This document shows, piece after piece, positions 27,812 through 36,711 of a stretch of 46,222 nt of DNA. The translations under genes and the position numbers were made by a program. This DNA is from Candidatus Ruminococcus intestinipullorum. Its GTDB lineage: Bacteria > Bacillota > Clostridia > Lachnospirales > Lachnospiraceae. The notes below the pieces were generated by a model. It was not told the DNA's origin, searched no databases, and worked only from the letters and a program-made list of their open reading frames with translations. The first letter of the stretch is position 1. Every line of letters begins with the position of its first letter. Location: NCBI GenBank assembly GCA_018883985.1, contig JAHLFA010000031.1, forward strand, positions 1-46,222, in the 5' to 3' direction.

Positions 27812-29029
27812 ATGGTTAAACAGGTATATAAGCGTGCAATTTACATTTTGATTGGAACAATTTTTCTATCTATTGTCGTATATTGTGTTGATAATTGCAG
27901 AAAAATTCCTCAGAACAAAAAAGGGGAAAGTATCTTAAAAAGAGAATCTCAAGGCAAGGGGAGCAGAGAGGAAGAGTTGATTATAGAATTTGATGGGAAA
28001 CATTCTGCAATTGATGTAGAAATTAAAGAGCAGCAATACAGCAAAGAGGAAATACAAGAAGTATTTGAACAAGCAAAAAAAGAAATAGAACAATTAATCT
28101 TAGGGAAAAATGAAAGTTTAGAGGAGGTACGAAGCAATCTTAACTTAATAAAAGTAATGCCAGATTCGGGAATTGAGGTTTCATGGGAGCTAGATTCTTA
28201 TGATGTACTTCAAATAACAGGGGAGCTTAGAACGGAGAATTTACAAGACGAAGGAACATTGGTTAAATTAAAAGCTTTGTTTACATATGGACAAGAGAAA
28301 GCAGAGCATCAATTTTATGCACATGTATACCCACCTAAGATAACAGATTCAGAGCAGCTATTACAAAGTGTGAAAAGACAATTACAGCAGGCAGATTCGG
28401 AAACAAAAGAGGGAGAATATCTTGCTCTCCCAACGCAGTTAGATGGAAAGAAGATTTCTTGGCATTACAAAAAAGATATGCGTGCATTTGGATTATTTTT
28501 TTTAGGTGTTGTTTTAGCTGGCCTTACTGTTGCATTGGAAAAACAAAAACAAATAAATGAAAAAAAAGAAAGGGAAGTACAGCTTTCAAGAGATTATCCA
28601 CAGGTCATTAGTACATTTAATTTATATTTAGGTGCAGGAATTCCAGTAAGAAAAGCATGGTTTCAGATGGCAATTACAGCACAGGGAGCGAATCAAGGCA
28701 GGTATGTCTACGAGGAAATGGCGTATACCATGTACGAAATGCAAAATGGTGCATCAGAAAAAGAATGTTATGAACATTTTGGAAAACGTTGTCAAGTGGC
28801 ATCGTATCGAAAGTTAGGCATGTTACTGTCACAAAATTTGAGAAAAGGAACAAAAGGATTATCACAGATTTTGCAAAAGGAGGCTGCAATTGCCTTTGAG
28901 GAAAGAAAGGGAATTGCAAAACGATTAGGAGAAGAAGCAGGAACAAAGCTATTAGGACCTATGTTTTTAATGTTAGGAATTGTGTTAATTATTATTATTG
29001 TACCAGCGTTCTTCTCAATTCAAATTTAG
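27812..29029 (+). CDS. Tad platform protein TadC-like, with N-terminal TM + extracytoplasmic segment
   Basis: C-terminal RDYPQVISTFNLYLGAGIPVRKAWFQMA ... LGPMFLMLGIVLIIIIVPAFFSIQI. Confidence 0.8.
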   Translation: MVKQVYKRAIYILIGTIFLSIVVYCVDNCRKIPQNKKGESILKRESQGKGSREEELIIEFDGKHSAIDVEIKEQQYSKEEIQEVFEQAKKEIEQLILGKNESLEEVRSNLNLIKVMPDSGIEVSWELDSYDVLQITGELRTENLQDEGTLVKLKALFTYGQEKAEHQFYAHVYPPKITDSEQLLQSVKRQLQQADSETKEGEYLALPTQLDGKKISWHYKKDMRAFGLFFLGVVLAGLTVALEKQKQINEKKEREVQLSRDYPQVISTFNLYLGAGIPVRKAWFQMAITAQGANQGRYVYEEMAYTMYEMQNGASEKECYEHFGKRCQVASYRKLGMLLSQNLRKGTKGLSQILQKEAAIAFEERKGIAKRLGEEAGTKLLGPMFLMLGIVLIIIIVPAFFSIQI

Positions 29030-29054
29030 ATTTTTTATAGAGGAGGTTTGGAAT

Positions 29055-29255
29055 ATGAGGAAATTTTGGGATGCCATAGAGTATAGAATTGAAAGATTTA
29101 CTTTAGAAATGCAGCAAGAAACAGGATTGTCTGTGGTAGAAATGATTTTAATATTGGTAGTAATTATTGCATTAGTTTTAATATTTAAGACGCAGCTTAT
29201 TAGTTTGGTAAACTCTATTTTTGAGAAGATTACCAGTGAAAGTGCAGGGATATAA
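29055..29255 (+). CDS. Flp1-family type IVb pilin
   Basis: Short protein with ETGLSVVEMILILVVIIALVLIFK (G/xxxxE class III cleavage-like site followed by a TM). Confidence 0.85.
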   Translation: MRKFWDAIEYRIERFTLEMQQETGLSVVEMILILVVIIALVLIFKTQLISLVNSIFEKITSESAGI

Positions 29256-29256
29256 T

Positions 29257-30639
29257 TTGGAAAACCGTGCAAAGAGGGGCGAGGTTACTGTATTTTTAAG
29301 TTTAGTTTTTATTCTGCTTGTATCATTTATAACAGCCATGATAAGCAGTGCATCATTACAGGTTTCTAAGAATCAAAAACGATTGCTGGCTGATCAGGCA
29401 ATGTATTCACTTTTTGGGGAATACCAGATAGAGTTGTTAAAGGAGTATGGAATTTTTGCAATAGAGGGAAGCTATGAAAGTGGGAATTTTAAAGAAGAGA
29501 ATTTGATTGAAAGAATGCAGTATTATGGTTTGTCTGGAATACAAACAGAAATTACAGACTTACAATTATTAACAGATTCTAAAGGTGCAGTATTTAGAGA
29601 GGCAGTAATTTGTTATATGGAGAATCGGTATGGCCTAGATTTGGTACGAGATTTACTAAATACTGCACAGCAATGGGAGGAACAAGAAATACAAGGTGAG
29701 AAGGTAGAGGATGAGGAGGAAAAAAATTCGAGTATTTTAGAGGATGAGCTAACGGAGAATGAGGTGTCACTTCCAGTCGAAGGCAATCCTTTGGTACAAA
29801 TAGAGTCCATAAAAAAGACAGGAATTTTAAGGCTTGTTATGCCAAAGGATATGTCCGTATCAGAAAAAGGAATACGAAGTGAAGAACAGGTGTCCAATAG
29901 ACAGCTTATAAGTGGTCGAGGGAGTTTTCCTAGTAGAGTAGATATAGATAATATAGCAGGGAAATTATTATTTCATGAATTTATTTTGGATCGATTTCAG
30001 AATGCAACAGAGGAGTTAAGTGAAAAAAGGACACTGGCATATGAGGCAGAATATATTTTGGCAGGGAAGGAGAGTGATGTGCAAAATTTAGAGGTTGTTG
30101 TAAAAAAGATTTTATTAATACGAACAGGACTAAATTATGCATATCTCTTACAAGATACTACAAAACAGGCAGAAGCAGAAGCACTTGCTCTTACACTAAC
30201 TACTTTAATTGGAATCCCTGTAATAGAAAAATTAGTTACGCAAGCATTACTGGCAGCATGGGCATTTGGAGAAGGAATCATGGATGTTCGTTGCTTGATG
30301 GGGGGAAAGAAAGTGGCACTGATAAAAAATTCTGAAAGTTGGCAGTTGTCCTTGTCATCTCTATTAAAATTAGGAACAGAGGAGGATTCACTGGAAGGGG
30401 AGGACACACAAGGTGGCATTGGCTATAAGGATTATTTGAGAATGTTATTCTTTTTGGCAAATAAAGATGAAATTTCTATGCGTACATTAGACCGAATAGA
30501 AGAAAATATGAAATATGAGAAAGATAAAAAATTCTTTCGTACAGATGCTTGTGTTCTAAAGATAAAAACGAAGAATAAAGCTGAAATATATCAGGGATTT
30601 ACATACGAGTTTCCACTGTATTTTGGATATGAACAATAA
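29257..30639 (+). CDS. DUF5702-like TadG-type pseudopilin protein
   Basis: KRGEVTVFLSLVFILLVSFITAMISSASLQVSKNQKRLLADQAMYSLFGEYQIELLKEYGIFAIEGSY; TTG start. Confidence 0.75.
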   Translation: MENRAKRGEVTVFLSLVFILLVSFITAMISSASLQVSKNQKRLLADQAMYSLFGEYQIELLKEYGIFAIEGSYESGNFKEENLIERMQYYGLSGIQTEITDLQLLTDSKGAVFREAVICYMENRYGLDLVRDLLNTAQQWEEQEIQGEKVEDEEEKNSSILEDELTENEVSLPVEGNPLVQIESIKKTGILRLVMPKDMSVSEKGIRSEEQVSNRQLISGRGSFPSRVDIDNIAGKLLFHEFILDRFQNATEELSEKRTLAYEAEYILAGKESDVQNLEVVVKKILLIRTGLNYAYLLQDTTKQAEAEALALTLTTLIGIPVIEKLVTQALLAAWAFGEGIMDVRCLMGGKKVALIKNSESWQLSLSSLLKLGTEEDSLEGEDTQGGIGYKDYLRMLFFLANKDEISMRTLDRIEENMKYEKDKKFFRTDACVLKIKTKNKAEIYQGFTYEFPLYFGYEQ

Positions 30640-30714
30640 AGGAAACCTTTTGAATCCGTTACAGATGTCCTTCTTTTTATCACATGATAAGAATTTTTAG
30701 AAAGGAAGAAAAGG

Positions 30715-31512
30715 ATGACAATAACAAATACAAGATGGAAGAGAAAACAAGGAAATAGGGCATCTGTACCAGAGGCAAAAGGAAGTATCACGATAGAAGC
30801 ATCCCTTACAATTCCAGTATTTCTATTTGCTGTTTTATGTCTGGTTTATTTAATTGAGATACAAATAATTCAAACAACAGTGTATGCAGCGGCGTTAAAT
30901 GCAGCAAAGGTATGCACACAAGACACAGCAGTGATTCCAATTTTAAATCCGATGAAGTTGGAATCTGAAATGGTGGAGTTTATCGGGAAAGATCGGCTGG
31001 AGAATAGTATCATCAGTGGAGGCAGTAAGGGGCTGCACTGTGCAACATCCTATGTATCTCCAGAAAGTAAGATATTAAATATTGTTGTGCGATATCAGAT
31101 GCAGCTTCCCTTTCCCAAGTTTATGAATTTAACGGTGAAATGCAGGGAGGAATTCAGGTTAAGCAGTTGGAATGGGTATGTGAAACCACAGATGCAGTCA
31201 GAGGATGATTCTCTTGTGTATATTACGAAGAATGGAATTGTATACCATGAAGATTATCAATGTTCTCATCTACAGTTATCTGTACGATTTATTGCCTATG
31301 GAGAGGTATCGGGGCTAAGAAATGAATATGGAGGCAAGTATTATAAATGTGAAAAATGTGTTCATGGAGATGTATTGGCCGGAGTATATATTTCAGACAG
31401 TGGAAATCGGTATCATGGTTCTTTAAATTGCAGTGGAATTAAGAGAACAATTTACACAGTACCAAAATCCCAAGTTTTTGGCAGGAGGGGGTGTTTACGA
31501 TGTGTGAAATAA
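30715..31512 (+). CDS. TadE-like pseudopilin with C-terminal duplicated His/Cys module
   Basis: KGSITIEASLTIPVFLFAVLCLVYLIEIQ; C-terminal YHEDYQCSHL ... CEKC and YHGSLNCSGI ... CLRC. Confidence 0.78.
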   Translation: MTITNTRWKRKQGNRASVPEAKGSITIEASLTIPVFLFAVLCLVYLIEIQIIQTTVYAAALNAAKVCTQDTAVIPILNPMKLESEMVEFIGKDRLENSIISGGSKGLHCATSYVSPESKILNIVVRYQMQLPFPKFMNLTVKCREEFRLSSWNGYVKPQMQSEDDSLVYITKNGIVYHEDYQCSHLQLSVRFIAYGEVSGLRNEYGGKYYKCEKCVHGDVLAGVYISDSGNRYHGSLNCSGIKRTIYTVPKSQVFGRRGCLRCVK

Positions 31513-31931
31513 GTAGAGTGTGTTTTGCATGTTATTTGTGTGCAGTTTCTGTGTGGGATATTCAAAAAAGATGGCTGCCTTTATGGTTAATTGGGATAGG
31601 CGGTGGGTTAGCAGTTTTATTCTCTATACTGGAGGGAAATTTATTTACTGTTTGGGTGATTTTAGGGATGGTATTTGGAATATGTTTTCTTGGGGTTAGC
31701 AGGATTACAAGGGAGGCATTAGGATATGGAGATAGCTTAATGATTCTAATCTTAGGTATTTATCTTGGAATATGGAAAGTGATGCCCTTACTCGCAATAG
31801 CTTATACATTAGCAGCAATATTTGGAGGGATTCTATTGCTGAAAAAAGGGTTTCATAAAAAAGAATCTATGCCATTCATTCCTTTTTTAGCAATTTCCTA
31901 TTTAGGAATCTTAATAATGGGAGGTATTTAA
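31500..31931 (+). CDS. A24 prepilin peptidase (TadV/CpaA)
   Basis: CAVSVWDIQKRWLPLWLI (first Asp) and ALGYGDSLMILILGIYLG (GxGD-like); RBS AGGAGGGGG. Confidence 0.88.
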   Translation: MCEISRVCFACYLCAVSVWDIQKRWLPLWLIGIGGGLAVLFSILEGNLFTVWVILGMVFGICFLGVSRITREALGYGDSLMILILGIYLGIWKVMPLLAIAYTLAAIFGGILLLKKGFHKKESMPFIPFLAISYLGILIMGGI

Positions 31932-32341
31932 TGAAGTTAAAGGGAAGTTCTACCATAGAAATGGCATATATAATGCCAATTATCTTTTTCATACTACTTT
32001 CTATTTTTCATATTATCTTTTACTATCACGATAAAAGCATTCTTAATGGTGTAGTTTGTGAAGCAGTTACTGTTGGGGTTCAAGAGGTAAGAAACAAAGG
32101 AAAGGAAACAATAGAATTAGAAAAATTTTGTATAGATAGGATAACAGGAAAGATGATTTATTTCTCAAATCCAAAGTTTTCTACCGTTTATTCAAAGGAT
32201 AGGGTCGAAGTAAAAGCAACAATGAAAAGGGGGCCATTGAAAGTTTTCATAAAGAGAGAAACGAAAGTTCCTTATCCAGAGAAATCAATACGATTGAAGG
32301 AAACAATGGAGGGGATAGTAGGAAAGGGGGAAGAAGAATGA
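31931..32341 (+). CDS. TadE-like pseudopilin
   Basis: KGSSTIEMAYIMPIIFFILLSIFHIIFYYHDKSIL. Confidence 0.8.
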   Translation: MKLKGSSTIEMAYIMPIIFFILLSIFHIIFYYHDKSILNGVVCEAVTVGVQEVRNKGKETIELEKFCIDRITGKMIYFSNPKFSTVYSKDRVEVKATMKRGPLKVFIKRETKVPYPEKSIRLKETMEGIVGKGEEE

Positions 32342-33078
32342 ATATGGAATATGAAAAAGAATTAAATAAAGTATGTCTGCATATAAATATTCCAAAATTC
32401 TACGAGGAAGACTATCAGATGTCAATGCTTCGTGAAAATGAAATTGCAGGACTTCTTGCGATAAGTGGATGTGGAATAGAGGGAGAAAGTCGATATACAT
32501 ATGGAATCACAGGTTTAGTTTCGATGGAGGCATTATTTGAAAATAAAGCGATAGGGGAAAAGGATATACGAGAATTTGTAACTTGCTTGCTAAATACAAT
32601 TCGGGAATTGAGAAAATTTATGTTGAATCCAGGAGGGCTTCTACTAGAGCCTCAATATATTTTTATCCGCAAGCAAGAGTATTTCTTTTGTTATTTACCA
32701 GATAACTCTTCAGAATTGTGTAAATCGTTTCATCAAATAACAGAATATTTTGTAAAGAAATTAGATTATAAAGATGAAAAAGGAATTACGTTGGCATACG
32801 AGCTTCATAAGTCTACATTACAGGATAATTATGATTTAGAAATGATTATGGAGGAATATCAAAAAGAAAAGGAGGCAGAAGAGGAAGAGTTAGAGGATAC
32901 CTTTGTCTTTACTTTAAATGATGAGGAATCCGTATATACACCAGTAAAAGATGTGACAATGGTCAAAGAGTCTGGAGGGGTATGGGGAGCATGGAAAAAG
33001 GCTGCAAATCGGATTAAAAGAGAAAAGCTTTCAAAGTTAGAAGAATTTATTCTGGAAACAAATAGACAGGAAGAATGA
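32338..33078 (+). CDS. DUF6382-like protein (no FHA domain attached)
   Basis: Resembles the DUF6382 N-terminal region (LLAISGCGIEGESRYTYGITGLVSMEALFENKAIGEKDIREFV ... LLLEPQYIFIR); overlaps the upstream gene. Confidence 0.65.
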   Translation: MNMEYEKELNKVCLHINIPKFYEEDYQMSMLRENEIAGLLAISGCGIEGESRYTYGITGLVSMEALFENKAIGEKDIREFVTCLLNTIRELRKFMLNPGGLLLEPQYIFIRKQEYFFCYLPDNSSELCKSFHQITEYFVKKLDYKDEKGITLAYELHKSTLQDNYDLEMIMEEYQKEKEAEEEELEDTFVFTLNDEESVYTPVKDVTMVKESGGVWGAWKKAANRIKREKLSKLEEFILETNRQEE

Positions 33079-33114
33079 ACTCACTTATAATGATAGCAAG
33101 AAAATTAGGAAAGA

Positions 33115-33732
33115 GTGAGTGGCTTGAGATCAACAAAAAAAGCAGTTTGTACGACAACATTAATCGTAATTAACGTAGTAATATTTCTTTTACTTTATTT
33201 ATTTGGGGACACGCAAAATTCTTGGTTTATGTTAAAAAATGGAGCAATGTACCCACCTCTTGTAATAGAGAGAAATCAATATTATCGCTTTGTAACTTCT
33301 ATGTTTTTGCATTTTGGAATTGATCATTTGCTAAATAATATGGTTATGTTAGGTGCATTGGGGAGAAATTTGGAAATAGAAATAGGTAAGATACGTTTTA
33401 TACTGATTTATTTTTTATCTGGTATAGGTGGAAATTTATTATCGTTTTTTGTTAGTATTGTTTTCCATAAAAATGCAATATCAGCAGGTGCATCAGGTGC
33501 GATTTTTGGTTTAATGGGTGCTATGCTTTGGGGAACGATTAACAATAAAAAAAGAATTGGAAAAATAGACTTAAAAGGGTCATGGTTCTTTGGAATTGTA
33601 TTTATGATTATCTGGAGTATCTACTCAGGTTTTGTCAGTAGCGGGGTAGATAATGCCGCTCATATAGGGGGACTCCTATCAGGTTTTCTTGTAGCATGTT
33701 TTCTCTGGAGGAATCTAAACAGGAAGTTTTAA
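33115..33732 (+). CDS. Rhomboid family intramembrane serine protease
   Basis: RFVTSMFLHFGIDHLLNNMVMLGALGRNLE, ISAGASGAIFGLMGA (Ser), AAHIGGLLSGFL (His); GTG start. Confidence 0.93.
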   Translation: MSGLRSTKKAVCTTTLIVINVVIFLLLYLFGDTQNSWFMLKNGAMYPPLVIERNQYYRFVTSMFLHFGIDHLLNNMVMLGALGRNLEIEIGKIRFILIYFLSGIGGNLLSFFVSIVFHKNAISAGASGAIFGLMGAMLWGTINNKKRIGKIDLKGSWFFGIVFMIIWSIYSGFVSSGVDNAAHIGGLLSGFLVACFLWRNLNRKF

Positions 33733-34446
33733 TGTAAAGGTTGTTCCTGTAGTTTGACTTGATGTTACGGTTAAAGTTCCACCATGTGCTTCTGCGATTT
33801 GTCTAGAAATGGGGAGTCCTAATCCTGTTCCGTTTTTCTTGAATGTAACGAATGGTTCAAAGACGGAATCTAGCTTATCTTTTGGGATGCCACATCCAGT
33901 ATCATGTAATGTAATAATAAAATTATTATGTTCACGCTGTGCGTTTAGATGGATTCTGCCAACAGTAGTTACAGCTTCTTGTGCATTCTTTAAAAGATTG
34001 ATAAGAGCTTGTTCAATTTTTATTTTATCCCCTATAAAATTGCTTAAGTTTGATGGAATAGAGGATGTAAATTCAATGTTAGAGTTTAAAGAATTAAGCG
34101 ATATTGCAAATGAAACAGAAATATTCTTTAAAAGTTTTTCCATTGAAAATGCAGTGTAATGTAGCACATTTACGTGATTAAAGGAGGAAAGTTCCTGTAA
34201 GAGTTCTATCATAAAGTTTACATCACTCATGGTTTGTTTCCAATGAGGAATCTCCTTTAACTGGGGATTTTGTATTTCCATAACTTGTAAGGACGAAGAT
34301 ATTAAAGTTAAGGGATTTCGAATCTCATGCGAGATTGTTGAAACAGATGTATGATGATTTTCTAACAATTGTGTAATAATATGTTTGGCATCTGAATTCT
34401 CATTCATTAATGTGTTCATCTTGTTAATATCAATATTGTGTAACAT
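33715..34446 (-). CDS. Soluble sensor histidine kinase (HisKA + HATPase, Spo0A-kinase-like)
   Basis: ISHEIRNPLTLISSSLQVM H-box; LINLLKNAQEAV N-box; DTGCGIPKDKLDSVFEPF; GTGLGLPISRQIAEAHGG; no TM. Confidence 0.93.
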   Translation of the reverse strand: MLHNIDINKMNTLMNENSDAKHIITQLLENHHTSVSTISHEIRNPLTLISSSLQVMEIQNPQLKEIPHWKQTMSDVNFMIELLQELSSFNHVNVLHYTAFSMEKLLKNISVSFAISLNSLNSNIEFTSSIPSNLSNFIGDKIKIEQALINLLKNAQEAVTTVGRIHLNAQREHNNFIITLHDTGCGIPKDKLDSVFEPFVTFKKNGTGLGLPISRQIAEAHGGTLTVTSSQTTGTTFTLKLPV

Positions 34447-34643
34447 GAAGCTCTCCTTTGTTTCTATAAAAATATATAATTTTGTAACGATTTTAGTCTA
34501 GCATATGGAGAGAACAGATTCAATAAAATAAGGACGACAAGTTTTGACACAATGCGAAACGGTTCATGAAAACATCTTCTCTTTTTATAAAAAATGTTCT
34601 ATACTACAAATAAATATTATGAAGTGAAGAGAGGAACGTTTTT

Positions 34644-35054
34644 ATGAGAGAAAGCGATTGTATTTTTTGTAAATTGGCGTCAGGGGAGATACCTACTACA
34701 ACACTTTATGAAGATGAAGATTTTAAAGTTATTTTGGATTTAAGTCCAGCGTCAAAGGGACATGCACTTATTATTCCAAAAGAGCATTATAAGAATATAT
34801 ACGATTTAGATGAAACAATAGCTGCAAAAGCAATGGTACTAGCAAAGCGTATGGTTATAAGGTTGACAGAGGTTTTGCATTGTGAGGGATATAATATTGT
34901 ACAGAATAATAACGAAGTAGCAGGGCAAACAGTGTTCCATTTCCATATGCACTTAATTCCAAGATATGAAGGAGATAAAGTAGGTCTTGGTTGGAAAATG
35001 GGAGAGTTAACAGAACAGGATAAACAAGAGATTTTAGAAAAATTGAAAAAATAG
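34644..35054 (+). CDS. HIT family protein
   Basis: CIFCKLASGEIPTTTLYEDEDFKVILDLSPASKGHALIIPKEHYKNIYDL ... VFHFHMHLIPR. Confidence 0.97.
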   Translation: MRESDCIFCKLASGEIPTTTLYEDEDFKVILDLSPASKGHALIIPKEHYKNIYDLDETIAAKAMVLAKRMVIRLTEVLHCEGYNIVQNNNEVAGQTVFHFHMHLIPRYEGDKVGLGWKMGELTEQDKQEILEKLKK

Positions 35055-35065
35055 TTTTTATAAGT

Positions 35066-35108
35066 TATACGAAAAGTACAGATGGGGGTGTACTGCACTT
35101 TTCGTATA
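35066..35108. terminator. Bidirectional terminator between HIT gene and murG
   Basis: TATACGAAAAGT ... ACTTTTCGTATA perfect 12-bp IR, with an alternative inner AGTACA/TGTACT pairing. Confidence 0.7.
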
Positions 35109-35118
35109 TAGATCAATG

Positions 35119-36183
35119 TTAGTTATGGATATCTTCAATTAAGCGAATAATTGTATCAATAGAGTTTTGTTGCTTGGAATCACGCATTGCATCCATAAAC
35201 TGACTGCGATGTTTATATAAGTTAAGTACTGCGTCTAGAAGAGATTCTTTTGTCAGGTCTTCTTCTTCCAAAACCATGCTAAAGCCTTGTTGTTCAAAAG
35301 AACGTGCATTTAGTATTTGATCTCCACGACTAGCATTTGCAGAAAGAGGGATTAAGAGATTTGGTTTCCTTAAAGCAAGAAGTTCGCAGATAGCATTGGC
35401 ACCAGCTCTAGAGATTACAATATCAGATAATGCAAAGATATCTCTAAGCTCTGTTTTGATGTATTCAAATTGAGCATAGCCTTTCAAACTTGTTAAATTT
35501 TCATCGACTTTTCCCTTTCCACAAAGGTGTACTACTTGAAAGGATTCGAGAAGCTCTGGAAGAGCAAGTCTAACTGCATTGTTTACAGCAATAGAGCCAA
35601 GGCTTCCACCAATCACTAAAATAACAGGTTTATCTGCAGAAAATCCACAAAGATCAAGAGCAGCAATTTTGTTTCCAGATAAAAGTTCTTGACGAATAGG
35701 GGAGCCTGTCAGGACGGCTTTTTCCTTAGGAAGATGTTCCAATGTTTCAGGGAAGTTACAGCAAACTTTTGTCGCAGATGGAATTGCAATTTTGTTTGCA
35801 AGTCCTGGTGTCATATCTGATTCATGGATAATTGTAGGAATTTTATTTCGTCTGCCTGCAAGTACAACTGGAACGGAAACAAAGCCCCCTTTTGAAAATA
35901 TAACATCGGGTTTCAGTTCCTTTATTAAAGCATTTGCTTCTTGAAACCCCTTTATTACTCGGAATGGATCGGTAAAGTTTTGTAAACTAAAGTAACGGCG
36001 TAATTTTCCAGAAGAGATACCATGATATGGAATCTGAAAAGGCTCAATAAGCTCCTTTTCAATCCCCTCATAGGAACCAATATACTGGATATCATATTCA
36101 TGTTCTTTTAGTTGGGGAATTAGAGCGATGTTAGGAGTAACATGTCCAGCAGTTCCACCACCTGTAAGTATGATTCGTTTCAT
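35119..36183 (-). CDS. murG: UDP-GlcNAc--lipid I GlcNAc transferase MurG
   Basis: MKRIILTGGGTAGHVTPNIAL, FSKGGFVSVPVVLAG, PTIIHESDMTPGLANKIA, VISRAGANAICELLAL. Confidence 0.96.
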   Translation of the reverse strand: MKRIILTGGGTAGHVTPNIALIPQLKEHEYDIQYIGSYEGIEKELIEPFQIPYHGISSGKLRRYFSLQNFTDPFRVIKGFQEANALIKELKPDVIFSKGGFVSVPVVLAGRRNKIPTIIHESDMTPGLANKIAIPSATKVCCNFPETLEHLPKEKAVLTGSPIRQELLSGNKIAALDLCGFSADKPVILVIGGSLGSIAVNNAVRLALPELLESFQVVHLCGKGKVDENLTSLKGYAQFEYIKTELRDIFALSDIVISRAGANAICELLALRKPNLLIPLSANASRGDQILNARSFEQQGFSMVLEEEDLTKESLLDAVLNLYKHRSQFMDAMRDSKQQNSIDTIIRLIEDIHN

Positions 36184-36296
36184 ATATAAACCTCCGAATT
36201 ATTAATTAGCTCAAAAGAATCTATCTACATATTAACTGTATTTAATAAAAAGTCAAGGAAAATGTGCAGGTAGGATTGGGGTCTAATATATCGTAA

Positions 36297-36441
36297 TTTT
36301 AGGATGCTGAAGCTGCTGCATTATATAGACGCAAAGGAAAACTGATGACTAAATTTTATTAATTTTAAGGCAGGTCTGTTCCAAAAATCCACCACAACGA
36401 AGCGTAGCGTTACTATGAGCAGCAGCTTCAGGATCTTAAAA
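36297..36441. repeat. ~145-bp element with 23-bp terminal inverted repeats (MITE-like or structured RNA)
   Basis: TTTTAGGATGCTGAAGCTGCTGC (36297-36319) vs reverse complement of 36419-36441 (TTTTAAGATCCTGAAGCTGCTGC): 21 of 23 identical. Confidence 0.75.
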
Positions 36442-36455
36442 GATTAAGCAAATAA

Positions 36456-36486
36456 AAAGCAATCGGTTTTATTTTCCGATTGCTTT
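36456..36486 (-). terminator. Terminator of the TSCPD gene (arm overlaps CDS end)
   Basis: AAAGCAATCGG ... CCGATTGCTTT, then T-rich on the minus strand. Confidence 0.75.
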
Positions 36487-36711
36487 TTTTAGAGCTTGTG
36501 CAAGCTGATCAGGGCAAGAAGTTGATCTATGTCCACAGTGAATTCCTTCGATTTTAGATATTGCATCATTTACATCCATACCTTCAACTAGGCGAGAGAT
36601 TCCTTGAAGATTTCCATTACATCCACCTGTAAAAATTACATTTTTAACTTTGTTATCTTCAATTTCGAATTGAATTTCTTGTGAACATACACCATTTGTT
36701 TTAAATTCCAT
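36469..36711 (-). CDS. TSCPD domain-containing protein (TIGR03905-type)
   Basis: CSQEIQFEIEDNKVKNVIFTGGCNGNLQGISRLVEGMDVNDAISKIEGIHCGHRSTSCPDQLAQAL. Confidence 0.92.
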   Translation of the reverse strand: MEFKTNGVCSQEIQFEIEDNKVKNVIFTGGCNGNLQGISRLVEGMDVNDAISKIEGIHCGHRSTSCPDQLAQALKKAIGK

